DNA from: Ancylobacter vacuolatus
Lineage (GTDB): Bacteria; Pseudomonadota; Alphaproteobacteria; Rhizobiales; Xanthobacteraceae
Direction: 5' to 3'
Length of the DNA stretch: 64,000 bases
Assembly (NCBI RefSeq): GCF_030813595.1
Contig: NZ_JAUSUH010000010.1
Span: 158,639-222,638 of the forward strand
Under the pieces are notes generated by a model. That model did no database searches, was not told the origin of the DNA, and was given only the letters and a program-made list of their open reading frames with translations. Numbering within the stretch: position 1 is the stretch's first letter; every line of letters starts with the position of its first letter. Of the stretch, positions 41,880 to 50,030 are shown one piece after another. Made by a program: the position numbers and the translations under genes.

Positions 41880-42563
41880 TCAGAGCTCGGCCCAGTGGCG
41901 CAGCAGGTTGTGATAGACATTGGCCAGCGACAGTACGGAGGGGTCGTCATCCGGCAGCCGCGCCCGCGTGCCCATGATGGCGCGGTCGAGGTCATAGAGC
42001 ATGGTGCGGCGCTCCTGGTCCTTGATCATCGATTGCGACCAGAAGAACGAGCCCCAGCGGCTGCCGCGGGTGATCTCATTGACGCTGTGCAGGCTGGAGG
42101 CGGGATAGACCACCGCATGGCCCGCCGGCAGCTTCACCTCATGCGTGCCATAGGTGTCCTCAATCACCAGTTCACCGCCGTCATAGTCCTCCGGCTCGGT
42201 GAGGAAGATCGTGGTCGAGACATCCGCCCGCATCCGCATCCCGGTGCCGGGGATGGCGCGGATCGAGCCATCGACATGGGCGCCGAATTTCATGCCGACA
42301 TCGTAGCGGTTGAACATCGGCGGCAGCACGCGCAGCGGCATGACGGCCGAATTGAACATCGGGTTGCGCCCCAGCGCCCGCAGCACGATGTCGCCCAGCT
42401 CGGCCGCCTCCTTCGACTCCACCGGGATCTGCAGGTTGAGCTTGCCCAGCGCGGCCTGCTGCCCGGCGGTCACGCGCCCATCGACCCATTGCGAGGCCTC
42501 CAGCACACGCCGGCAATGGGCGACTTCGTCCGGGGTGAGGATGTCGGGGATCTGGATCAGCAT
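41880..42563 (-). CDS. piuC: Fe(II)/2-oxoglutarate-dependent PKHD-type hydroxylase, PiuC family
   Basis: A 227-residue dioxygenase. Iron ligands are H96 and D98 in FGAHVDGS and H159 in SSLHSV; R169 in GSRWGSFFW binds 2-oxoglutarate. [19 protein letters not shown] is the family start. PiuC/YbiX genes accompany catecholate siderophore receptors (piuA/fiu), as here, where the TonB receptor gene lies 86 bases upstream. Its substrate is not established. ATG at 42563 used. Confidence 0.93.
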   Translation of the reverse strand: MLIQIPDILTPDEVAHCRRVLEASQWVDGRVTAGQQAALGKLNLQIPVESKEAAELGDIVLRALGRNPMFNSAVMPLRVLPPMFNRYDVGMKFGAHVDGSIRAIPGTGMRMRADVSTTIFLTEPEDYDGGELVIEDTYGTHEVKLPAGHAVVYPASSLHSVNEITRGSRWGSFFWSQSMIKDQERRTMLYDLDRAIMGTRARLPDDDPSVLSLANVYHNLLRHWAEL

Positions 42564-42649
42564 CACGCGGTCCGTTCAACGAAAAGAGGGGGAAAGCCGG
42601 ATGAACGGCCTTCCCCCGAGATGAGACGGTCAGGTCTTGAAGGCACTCG

Positions 42650-44992
42650 TCAGAAGGTCGCGCCGACGGTGAGGGTGAAGGTGCGGCCCGAAGAGGGAAC
42701 CGCCCGGTTGCCCCAGCCGGCGACATAGTTCAGTTCGTCGGTCAGATTGTAGGCGTTCAGCGCGATGCGGTAATTCTCGTATTCATAGGACACCAGCGCA
42801 TCGAGCGAGAAGGTTTCCGGAATGATCGCGGTGTTGGCGCTGTTGGTATAGTATTCGCTGGCATAGGTGATGCCGCCGCCAACCAGCAGCTTGCCCGGGA
42901 TCTGGCTCAGCACATCCTTGGTCAGCTCATAGGTCGTCCACAGGGTGAAGTTGTTCTCGGAGACGAACGGCACCTCGTTGCCGACATAGTCGGCGGTGGT
43001 CGAGGTCCGGATCTCGCTGTCGTAATAGGCGTAGCCCGCCTGGATCACCCAGGCACGGGTGATGTTGCCGGTGATGCCCAGCTCGACGCCCTGCACCCGC
43101 TGGTTCTCGCCGGTCTCCACCGTATCGAAGGTGAAGGGGTCGACATAGAAGGCGTTGCTCTTGTCGACCCGGAACAGCGAGCCGGTGAAGCCGAGGCGCC
43201 CATCCGGCGTCGAGACCTTGAAGCCGATCTCGTAGGTCTCGTTCTCTTCCGGCTGAAGGTTGTTCTGGGTCGGGTTGACCACGGTGATGTCGTTGGTCGG
43301 GAACATGCCCTGCGGCGAGTAGGAGCGCGCCCAGGAGGCATAGTAGGTCTGGTTGGCGCTCGGCTCCCAGATGATGCTGGCCTTGGGGCTGGAGAACTGG
43401 GTCGTGCTTTGGGCGCTCACCCACTCGCCTTTGCTGTCCTCGCAGGTCGTGCTGGTGCCGTTGGGATCGACGCACCAGACGCTGTAATCGGCGGAATAGC
43501 TGTCATAGCGGATGCCGCCGAGGATCGAGAGCTGGTCCGTCAGCCAGATGCGGTCGCTGGCGAAGGCGCCGAAATCGGTGGCGGTGGATTCACGCTGGCC
43601 GTTATTCCCCAGCGGGTTCGGATAGAGGAAATAGCCCGTGGTGTTGGCGTAGACCGGGTTCCAGATCGTCGAGGTACCCTTCGACCCGTTCACCGAAATC
43701 AGCGTGCGCTCGTCATCGACGACATACATGTCGATGCCCGCCACCACTTCATGACGCAGGAAGCCGGTGTTGAATTTGGCAATGGCGGTGGTGACGTTCT
43801 GGCCCGACCAGCTGGTCTGGTCGAAGCCGGGATTGCCGCCGCCAAAGGCGATCGCCGGGTTGTTGCCGGCGAAGAACTGGCCGGTACAGGTTCCTTCATA
43901 CTGCTGGGGTGTCGGGGTGGTCACGCCGCTCGGGCTGTTGGCGCAGCCCGCAACGCTCGTCGCGAAGTCGCGGGTGTAATAACCGACGCGGGAATCATTG
44001 GTGATGGTGAGCCAGTCATTCACCTCGCGCTTGAAGTTCGCGGTGAACATGTTGGCTTCGGTGTCGTCATGGTCCGTCACCTTGCCGTAGAAAGTGGTGC
44101 GCGGAACGCCCCACTCCGTCACCGGCTTGCCGAGCGAGCCGTAGCGCGCGGCGTCGCCAAAGCGCGGCGTCAGGATCGGCACGCCGTAATCAGGGGTGCG
44201 CGAGCCGTTCTGGTAGAGATAGTTGAGGTGCAGGGTCTGGTCGGTGCCGAGCCCGAAGCCGAGATCGGCCATCAGCCCGTAGCGGTTCGATTCGACATGG
44301 TCGCGATCGGCCACGTCCTGCTCGTTCACCATGCCGACGATGCGGAAGGCGGAGGTGTCGCTGAGCTGCTTGTTGATGTCGAACACGCCGCGATAGAGCG
44401 GCCCGGTGCCGAACTGGCCCTCGAAATCATACTTGTCGCCAATATGCGCCTGCTTCAGCGTCGAGTTGATCACGCCGCCCGTCGTGCCGGCGCCGAAGCT
44501 CTCGGAGGACGGGCCCTTCAGCACCTCGACGCTCTCATAGGCGAAGCTGTCGCGCACATAGACGCCGAAATCGCGCAGGCCGTTGATGTAGACATCGCCC
44601 TTGGACTGGAAGCCGCGGATGCGGAACTGGTCGCCATTCATGCCGCCGCCGCCCTCGCCGATGCCGACGGTGACGCCCGGCACATTGCGCAGCGCCTGTT
44701 CCAGCGTAGTGACGCCCTGCTCCTGCATGGTCTGCTGGTTGATGACCTGCACGACCTGGGGAATGTCCTGGATCCGGCCGGGCAGACGCGAGATGCCGGT
44801 CGTGCCCTCAAGCGTGTTGTCCGGCGCGTTCTCGCCCTCGACCGTGACCGTCGGCAGTTCCTCTTCAGGGGCCGGCGCGGCGGCTTGCTGCGCCTGCGCG
44901 GCGAACAGCGGCAGCGTCGACAGCGTCACCGCAAGACCAGCCGTCCAGGCGGTATTATGAGAAGCATCGCGCAGTGACTTCAACGACTTCAT
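42650..44992 (-). CDS. TonB-dependent siderophore receptor (Fiu/PiuA-like)
   Basis: A 780-residue outer-membrane receptor. A signal peptide (cleavage near AQA-QQ) and a TonB-box-like ELPTVTVEGE are followed by the plug (RIQDIPQVVQVINQQTMQEQ, LRNVPGVTVGIGEGGGGMNG, IRGFQSKGDVYINGLRD) and a 22-strand barrel ending with the C-terminal phenylalanine (FTLTVGATF). Plug sequence and the piuC neighbour indicate a ferric catecholate receptor. It and piuC probably form an iron-regulated operon. Confidence 0.95.
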   Translation of the reverse strand: MKSLKSLRDASHNTAWTAGLAVTLSTLPLFAAQAQQAAAPAPEEELPTVTVEGENAPDNTLEGTTGISRLPGRIQDIPQVVQVINQQTMQEQGVTTLEQALRNVPGVTVGIGEGGGGMNGDQFRIRGFQSKGDVYINGLRDFGVYVRDSFAYESVEVLKGPSSESFGAGTTGGVINSTLKQAHIGDKYDFEGQFGTGPLYRGVFDINKQLSDTSAFRIVGMVNEQDVADRDHVESNRYGLMADLGFGLGTDQTLHLNYLYQNGSRTPDYGVPILTPRFGDAARYGSLGKPVTEWGVPRTTFYGKVTDHDDTEANMFTANFKREVNDWLTITNDSRVGYYTRDFATSVAGCANSPSGVTTPTPQQYEGTCTGQFFAGNNPAIAFGGGNPGFDQTSWSGQNVTTAIAKFNTGFLRHEVVAGIDMYVVDDERTLISVNGSKGTSTIWNPVYANTTGYFLYPNPLGNNGQRESTATDFGAFASDRIWLTDQLSILGGIRYDSYSADYSVWCVDPNGTSTTCEDSKGEWVSAQSTTQFSSPKASIIWEPSANQTYYASWARSYSPQGMFPTNDITVVNPTQNNLQPEENETYEIGFKVSTPDGRLGFTGSLFRVDKSNAFYVDPFTFDTVETGENQRVQGVELGITGNITRAWVIQAGYAYYDSEIRTSTTADYVGNEVPFVSENNFTLWTTYELTKDVLSQIPGKLLVGGGITYASEYYTNSANTAIIPETFSLDALVSYEYENYRIALNAYNLTDELNYVAGWGNRAVPSSGRTFTLTVGATF

Positions 44993-45154
44993 CAGACTCC
45001 AGCCCCTAATGTTTCTTCATTTTGCCTAATATCCACGAATCACAATGTCTTCAAACGCTATGTTTTTTACGTATTCAAACATAGAAAATGTATATTGATT
45101 CAAAACTATTGTTTTTAATTATTAAAACATGAAAGAAGCGTGTGAAATCTGTGG
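44993..45154. promoter_or_regulatory. AT-rich divergent promoter region of the iron-uptake genes
   Basis: This spacer is strikingly AT-rich. TTCAAAC/TTCAAAAC occurs three times (45050, 45074, 45099) at 24-25 base intervals, and CTATGTTT / AAACATAG (45058-45065, 45077-45084) form a dyad overlapping them. No exact Fur 19-mer or Irr box is recognisable. The repeats are probable sites of the regulator controlling the receptor gene leftward and the Sel1 gene rightward. Confidence 0.5.
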
Positions 45155-46288
45155 GTGATTTGGCTTGAGATTAGGCAGCATAAGGATATTAAGCGCTGGC
45201 GACGCCTGGACGCGGCGCTTCAGCAGGGCGGCGAGCGGCAGGACGGGATGCGGAACGGCTGGGTTTCGTTCACAGAGTTGACACAAATTGGCCCCGAACT
45301 GTTGCGCGCGCGCATCAGTGAGAACCCCCGCGCCGCCGCCCACTGGGTGGAGGCGGCGGCACTTGCGGGCATCGTCAACGCCCAGATCGCCTGGGGGCAG
45401 ATGCTGGTCGACGGTCACGGCGTGACGCGGGACCCGCAAGCGGGGCTGCGCTGGTTCCAGCTCGCCGCCGCCGCCGGCAGCACCGAAGCCATCAACATGG
45501 TCGGGCGCTGCCATGAACTCGGCTGGGGCGTGCCCGTCGCTCCGGCGCGCGCGGCGCCGTATTACCGGGAGGCGGCGGAAGCCGGCTATGGTTGGGCGCA
45601 GTTCAACCTCGCCACGCTGCTGCTTGATGGGCGGGGGATCGCTGCCGACCGGGCGCAGGCTCTGCACTGGTACGTGCGCGCCGCCCGTGGTGGAGAAACC
45701 GACGCTGCCGCGAAAGCGGCCACCATGATCGGCCGCTCTCTCGAACTTGGCTGGGAACGCCCGGCCCGCCCGGTAGCGGCGCTGCGCTGGTATCGAAGGG
45801 GGGCGGAGGGCGGCGATTATCGCGGCCAGTTCGACTATGCCCGCCTGCTGCTGGAACGCAGCGGCCGGGTCGATCTCGCCATCCCGTGGTTCGCCCGCTG
45901 CATCGAGGCCGGCGTGCCCGCCTTCTGCCGCCATGTCGGCGCCGCCCTTCGGCAAGCGCCGCAACCCGAGCTGCGGCGCCTCGCTTTGCGGGCGCTGGAA
46001 CGCGCCACACTGAGCGGTGCGCCGGCGGATTTGCGCGTGCTCGGCGGCGCGCTGGCGGAAGGGCTTGGCGGCAGCCTCGACCCGGAAGGCGCGGCCGGCG
46101 CCTTTCGGCGCGCCCGTGAGGCGGAGGCGAGACGGATGGTGGCCGACAGTGCCTTGGAAGCGTCTCCCGCCCCCTTCCTGCCCCGGCTCTCTCCCGCCAG
46201 ACGTCGGGCGCAATACCTGCTCTCAGCCCTGAGGCAGCTATTTGGCATCCCGCCGTCGCGCCCACGGCCGATCACAAATAAGTCATAG
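45155..46288 (+). CDS. Sel1-repeat protein associated with a siderophore receptor locus
   Basis: A 377-residue protein built from Sel1-like TPR repeats: AAHWVEAAALAGIVNAQIAW, GLRWFQLAAAAGSTEAINMV, APYYREAAEAGYGWAQFNLA, ALHWYVRAARGGETDAAAKA and further. Sel1 proteins mediate protein-protein contacts. A Sel1 gene is the usual third member of piuA-piuC loci. GTG 45155 is taken because codon use looks coding from about 45195; ATG 45248 is the alternative. It is divergent from the receptor gene. Confidence 0.75.
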   Translation: MIWLEIRQHKDIKRWRRLDAALQQGGERQDGMRNGWVSFTELTQIGPELLRARISENPRAAAHWVEAAALAGIVNAQIAWGQMLVDGHGVTRDPQAGLRWFQLAAAAGSTEAINMVGRCHELGWGVPVAPARAAPYYREAAEAGYGWAQFNLATLLLDGRGIAADRAQALHWYVRAARGGETDAAAKAATMIGRSLELGWERPARPVAALRWYRRGAEGGDYRGQFDYARLLLERSGRVDLAIPWFARCIEAGVPAFCRHVGAALRQAPQPELRRLALRALERATLSGAPADLRVLGGALAEGLGGSLDPEGAAGAFRRAREAEARRMVADSALEASPAPFLPRLSPARRRAQYLLSALRQLFGIPPSRPRPITNKS

Positions 46289-46481
46289 CGATCCAGCTCG
46301 CCTTACCTCAAAACCTCTCAAAGGCGTTTTGCTACCGCCACAGACATAATCTCCAGTATTATTCATATCTTCCAATCTTATCCCGTCCTTCCCCCTGCAA
46401 CCATCGCTCGAAACTCCGCTTTGTTCTGTCGGCGCCGGGCGCAATAGCCATGACGCCACTGTCTCGAACAGGGAGAGCGTT
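46289..46481. other. Spacer before the glycine-rich protein gene
   Basis: A 193-bp gap that is relatively AT-rich in its first 90 bases. No gene is recognised; it should carry the promoter of the downstream gene, which has a GGGAGAG ribosome-binding site. Confidence 0.4.
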
Positions 46482-47651
46482 ATGAAGCGGAAGGATACAA
46501 CACGGCATGGATTGAGCCTCATCAGCACCGGCTTTCTCGCCGCTTGCCTGGTGATGGCGACCGCCCCGGCCGAAGCCCGGCTGGGCGGGCTCGGCGGCGG
46601 CAATCGGGGCGGCGATGGCGGCGGCGATCGGGGCTCTTCGGCAGGAAGCGCGGGCAGCGGCACAAGCAGCGGCATGGGCAGCCGTTCGAGCGCCAGCCGG
46701 AGCGGCGGGAAAAGCGGCCTCGGCGGCTCGGCCGGACGGGCCGCCTCCGGACTCGGCCGCTCGGTCGGTGGCGCCGTCTCCGGCGTGGGCCGCGCGGCCG
46801 GCGGCGCACTGTCCGGGGTCGGTGCGGGCGTCAGCCGAGCCGGCAATGCGGCCAGTGCACGTGCCGGCGGAAGCGGGCTCGGTGGCGCGGTTGGCGGCGC
46901 GGTAAGCGGCGTCGGCGGTGCCGTATCAGGCGTGGGCAGCGGTGTTTCGGCCGCCACGGGCGGGTTCGGCTCGGCCGTTGGCGGCGGGTTCGGCTCGACG
47001 GTCGGCAGCGTCGGCGAAGCGGCCGGCCGGCCGGCCCGCGGCGACGCGAGCACCTCCGTGACCGGGCGGGCGCCGGTGGCCGCCAATGTGGTCGGCCTGC
47101 AGATCGACCTGCTCAAGCCCGGCCAGCGCCCGCTCCGCTTTGGCCGCAGCACCAGCGGCAACATCGCCGATGTGAACGCCAAGGTTCTCGGTCGCCGCGG
47201 CGTCCATGCCGATATCGCGGTCGGCTCGTCCCGCGCCCGCCCGGTCGGCGTCGATGCGCGGGTGAGCGCCCTCGGCCCGCGCGGCCTGAACAGCAACAAT
47301 AGCGCCACCATCGGCGGGGCGCAGGCGGTGGATGTCACCAGCCGCACCACGCTGGGCGGCCCGCGCGGCCTGCGCGCCGCCGCCGATGTGGATGTCGGCG
47401 GTGAGAACGCTGCGGCCGTTGGCGTTGGTATCGGTATTGGCGGTGGTGGCGGCGGAAATCCCGGCGGACCCGGTGGTCCTGGGGGTCCTGGCACCCCCGG
47501 CGGTCCCTCGGCCGGCGGCACGGGCGCCGGCGCGGGAGCCGGCAACTCCGACATGGCGGCCAAGAAGGTGCGCTGCACCGGCGTCCTGTCCGAGCCGCGC
47601 GCCTATGATTCCGGCATCGTCGCCTTGTGCCGCGATCTCGTCGGCGGCTGA
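46482..47651 (+). CDS. Glycine/serine/alanine-rich exported protein of unknown function
   Basis: A 389-residue protein with a signal peptide (GFLAACLVMATAPAEA, cleavage after AEA). Residues about 33-190 are low-complexity Gly/Ser/Ala with repeating GGAVSGVG-type units. Residues about 200-310 hold two or three imperfect repeats (NIADVNAKVLG..., DVDVGGENAAAVGVG) followed by a GGPGGPGGPGTPGG collagen-like run. The end CTGVLSEPRAYDSGIVALC has two cysteines that could form a disulfide. It looks like a cell-surface or envelope structural protein; I cannot assign a family. Confidence 0.7.
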   Translation: MKRKDTTRHGLSLISTGFLAACLVMATAPAEARLGGLGGGNRGGDGGGDRGSSAGSAGSGTSSGMGSRSSASRSGGKSGLGGSAGRAASGLGRSVGGAVSGVGRAAGGALSGVGAGVSRAGNAASARAGGSGLGGAVGGAVSGVGGAVSGVGSGVSAATGGFGSAVGGGFGSTVGSVGEAAGRPARGDASTSVTGRAPVAANVVGLQIDLLKPGQRPLRFGRSTSGNIADVNAKVLGRRGVHADIAVGSSRARPVGVDARVSALGPRGLNSNNSATIGGAQAVDVTSRTTLGGPRGLRAAADVDVGGENAAAVGVGIGIGGGGGGNPGGPGGPGGPGTPGGPSAGGTGAGAGAGNSDMAAKKVRCTGVLSEPRAYDSGIVALCRDLVGG

Positions 47652-47668
47652 CCCCAGCCGCTCCTGTG

Positions 47669-47704
47669 AAGGGCCGTCCCGTCGCAAGCCGGGGCGGCCC
47701 TTTT
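47669..47704 (+). terminator. Intrinsic terminator after the glycine-rich protein gene
   Basis: AAGGGCCGTCCCG and CGGGGCGGCCCTTTT form a stem of about twelve pairs with an eight-base loop and a T-run, 18 bases after the stop codon. Confidence 0.75.
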
Positions 47705-47824
47705 CGCGTGTCAGCCGTTCAGATGGCGCCGATTGGCCAACTTCATCGCTGACGTGACGGAACGTCTTTGCACCGCCGCGATTGCAGGGGAGTATCTCGT
47801 GGCTCCCCCCAATCCGGTTTCCCC

Positions 47825-48790
47825 ATGGCCCAGCTCCTCGTCCTCCTGAACGCCAATGCCGGCACGCTGCTGGACCGTAATGCCGAAGAGGTGCGCCGGC
47901 ACATTGCCGACGGGCTGGACGGCGGAGGGCGAACGGTCGAGGTGCGCCTCCTGCGCGGTAAGGCCCTGGTGCAGGCCATCCGTGCCTCCGGTGAGGGCGA
48001 GCACGACACCGTCATCGTCGGCGGCGGCGATGGCAGCGTGAGCCTGGCGGTGCAGAGCCTTGAGGGTTCCGACAAGACGCTCGGCATCCTGCCGCTCGGT
48101 ACGCTCAATTTGCTGGCCACCGATATTGGCATGCCGCGCGAGCTCGACGCGGCGCTCCACGCCCTGAGCGAGGCGAAAGTGGCGGAGATCGATGTGGCGA
48201 CGCTGAACGGGCGGCGATTCCACACCATTTCCGGCATGGGCTTCTTCAGCCAGATGGCCCGCGCCCGCGAAACCGCCCGGCGCTGGAAGCTCTGGCGTTT
48301 TCTTGCCGTGGCGATCGCTGCCCTCTATGCGCTGCGCCGCAGCGGCCGCTTCGACCTCGACGTGACAGTGGATGGCACGCCGTACCATTTTCAGGCTTTC
48401 GCCGCGCTGCTGTCGGTCAACCGCTTCACCGGCCCGGGCTGGCGGCGCAGCCGGCTCGACGAGGGCGTGCTCGAACTCACCGTCGCCGAGGATCGCGGCG
48501 GCCTCGCTTTGCTGAAGGCGGGGGCCGACATGGTGACGGATAATTGGCGCGACAATCCCGGCATCATCAGCCTGACCGGCCGGGAAATCGTGCTGCGCCG
48601 CGCCAATCGGGCCCGTGCCTGGGTCTCGACCGATGGTGAACTCGGCCGGGAGGACATGCCGCTTACCTACAAGATCGTGCCGCGCGGCCTCAAGCTGCTG
48701 ATCCCGCCCGCCGCCGATGGTGGGCCGGCGACCCGGACGGCAGCAACGGCCGGGGCCTCCGGCGCCACGCCCGAGACGGCCCAGCCCTGA
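47825..48790 (+). CDS. Diacylglycerol kinase family lipid kinase
   Basis: A 321-residue kinase of the DAGK_cat superfamily. LLVLLNANAGTLLDRNAEEV, the nucleotide motif IVGGGDGSVSLAVQSL (near residue 66) and LPLGTLNLLATDIGMP are complete, and a YegS/DgkB-like C-terminal beta domain follows. It phosphorylates a lipid or sphingoid-type alcohol at the membrane; substrate unknown. ATG 47825 starts the conserved core; the upstream frame is not coding. Confidence 0.87.
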   Translation: MAQLLVLLNANAGTLLDRNAEEVRRHIADGLDGGGRTVEVRLLRGKALVQAIRASGEGEHDTVIVGGGDGSVSLAVQSLEGSDKTLGILPLGTLNLLATDIGMPRELDAALHALSEAKVAEIDVATLNGRRFHTISGMGFFSQMARARETARRWKLWRFLAVAIAALYALRRSGRFDLDVTVDGTPYHFQAFAALLSVNRFTGPGWRRSRLDEGVLELTVAEDRGGLALLKAGADMVTDNWRDNPGIISLTGREIVLRRANRARAWVSTDGELGREDMPLTYKIVPRGLKLLIPPAADGGPATRTAATAGASGATPETAQP

Positions 48791-48830
48791 GCCACCGCGC
48801 CGCTCGGCGCTCGCCTGCCCGCCCTCCGGC

Positions 48831-49565
48831 TCAGAGCGGCTCGATCTCGTAGACGACGGTGACGCCGGCGCGGGCCTGCGTCTCGCCGGCCTCGACCGGC
48901 ACCGAATCCATCTTCTCCGCCCGGGCCGCCATCATCATGCGCGGCATGGGCTGCGGGCCGGCATCGCTGGCGATCGACACCACCCGCACCAGCCGCACCC
49001 CGGCCGCCTGGGCGATGATCTCGGCCTGGTGGCGCGCCTGCTTCACCGCTTCGGCTCGGGCGGCGTCTTCCAGCTTGGCGGGGTCGGCGATATCGAAAGC
49101 GATGCCGCTGATCTGGTTGGCGCCATTGGTGACGAGCTGGTCCAGCAGATCGCCGAGCTTGCCGAGATCGCGCAGCCGCACGGTGACGGCATTGTTCACC
49201 TGGTAGGAGGCGATGCGTAGCGGGTCGCCTTCTTTCTTCTGCGGCGCGTATTGCGGCTGCACGGAAAAGCCAGATGTGGAGATGTCGCGTGATTCGACGC
49301 CCGCCGCCTTGATCGCCTCGATCATCGTCGCCACGGCGGCGGAATTGGCGTCGAGCGCCTCGCGCGCCGTCTTGCCCTCGCTCACCACGCCGGAGGTGAG
49401 CGTCGCCATATCGGGCACCGCGCTGGCCAGGCCTTCGCCAGAGACCGAGAGCGTCGCCCGCCGGGCGTTGGGGGCGAGGTCCTGCGCGGCGAGCGGCGAC
49501 AGGCTGGCGAACAACCCGGCGGCGCCGAGAAAAGCTGCGCAGGCGGTGGCGCGGAGGAGCTTCAT
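48831..49565 (-). CDS. SIMPL domain-containing periplasmic protein
   Basis: A 244-residue exported protein with signal peptide (cleavage near AAQ-DL). RRATLSVSGEGLASAVPDMA, GVESRDISTSGFSVQPQYA, YQVNNAVTVRLRDL and AVKQARHQAEIIAQAAGVRL are the SIMPL (DUF541) signature. Members such as BP26 of Brucella form channel-like assemblies in the periplasm. ATG 49565 begins the signal peptide; the long upstream frame is a high-GC artefact. Confidence 0.92.
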   Translation of the reverse strand: MKLLRATACAAFLGAAGLFASLSPLAAQDLAPNARRATLSVSGEGLASAVPDMATLTSGVVSEGKTAREALDANSAAVATMIEAIKAAGVESRDISTSGFSVQPQYAPQKKEGDPLRIASYQVNNAVTVRLRDLGKLGDLLDQLVTNGANQISGIAFDIADPAKLEDAARAEAVKQARHQAEIIAQAAGVRLVRVVSIASDAGPQPMPRMMMAARAEKMDSVPVEAGETQARAGVTVVYEIEPL

Positions 49566-49931
49566 GTCTTTCACTTCCTTGAAACTGCCGGGACAGGCGT
49601 CGATGGGGCCGGCACGTCCCTGAGCTGACGCACTGACGGTGCGGCACGCCAGAGCACCGCGCGAAGGCGGCGGGATTGCGGCGGCGAGACCGGCAACCTT
49701 ACTGAGATAGGTCGGCCGCGCTGCGCAACCGAGCAGGGCGGCGCTGCGGCGGTGGCTTATGGCCGCACTTCGGCGGTCGCGCAAAGCCCCGAGGCCGATC
49801 TGCGCGCCCTTCTTTCCCGCCGGCGCGGGCCCACCCCTCACGCCAAGGTGGACGGCCGCCGCGACCCGGTTGGCGCGGGCGCATCCCTTTGCTAGTTTCC
49901 CCCGCCCGCGCGCCGCACAGCGCCGCCGGCC
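49566..49931. other. Spacer before the tRNA gene, with tRNA promoter
   Basis: A 366-bp gap with no protein gene. TTGGCG (49870-49875) and TAGTTT (49893-49898), 17 bases apart, form a plausible promoter ending about 30 bases before the tRNA. Codon use on both strands is unlike real genes. Confidence 0.5.
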
Positions 49932-50007
49932 GGGCCTGTAGCTCAATGGTTAGAGCCGACCGCTCATAACGGTCTGGTTGTAGGTTCGAGTCCTACCGGG
50001 CCCACCA
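49932..50007 (+). tRNA. tRNA with CAU anticodon, most likely tRNA-Ile2 (lysidine-modified), attachment site of an integrated element
   Basis: The cloverleaf is complete: acceptor GGGCCTG/CGGGCCC, D-arm GCTC-AATGGTTA-GAGC, anticodon stem GACCG/CGGTC with loop CTCATAA, T-arm GTAGG-TTCGAGT-CCTAC and encoded CCA. A CAU anticodon with C4-G69 and C5-G68 in the acceptor stem fits recognition by TilS and thus tRNA-Ile2 rather than elongator tRNA-Met. An integrase gene ends 24 bases downstream, so the tRNA 3' half is the presumed attB/attL. Confidence 0.9.
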
Positions 50008-50030
50008 ATCTTTTCAATGACTTCGCCACC

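Noticed and set aside
43409..44977. 522-codon rightward open frame opposite the TonB receptor gene
   Set aside because: The receptor gene on the other strand has signal peptide, plug and barrel end; this frame has none.
46544..47687. Several long alternative frames over the glycine-rich gene
   Set aside because: The repeat-rich GGC/GGN sequence opens all frames; only the frame from 46482 has a ribosome-binding site, signal peptide and terminator at its end.
49932..50007. Elongator tRNA-Met
   Set aside because: The anticodon is CAU, but the C4-G69 and C5-G68 pairs fit the TilS-recognised tRNA-Ile2; a residual doubt remains and is stated in the feature.
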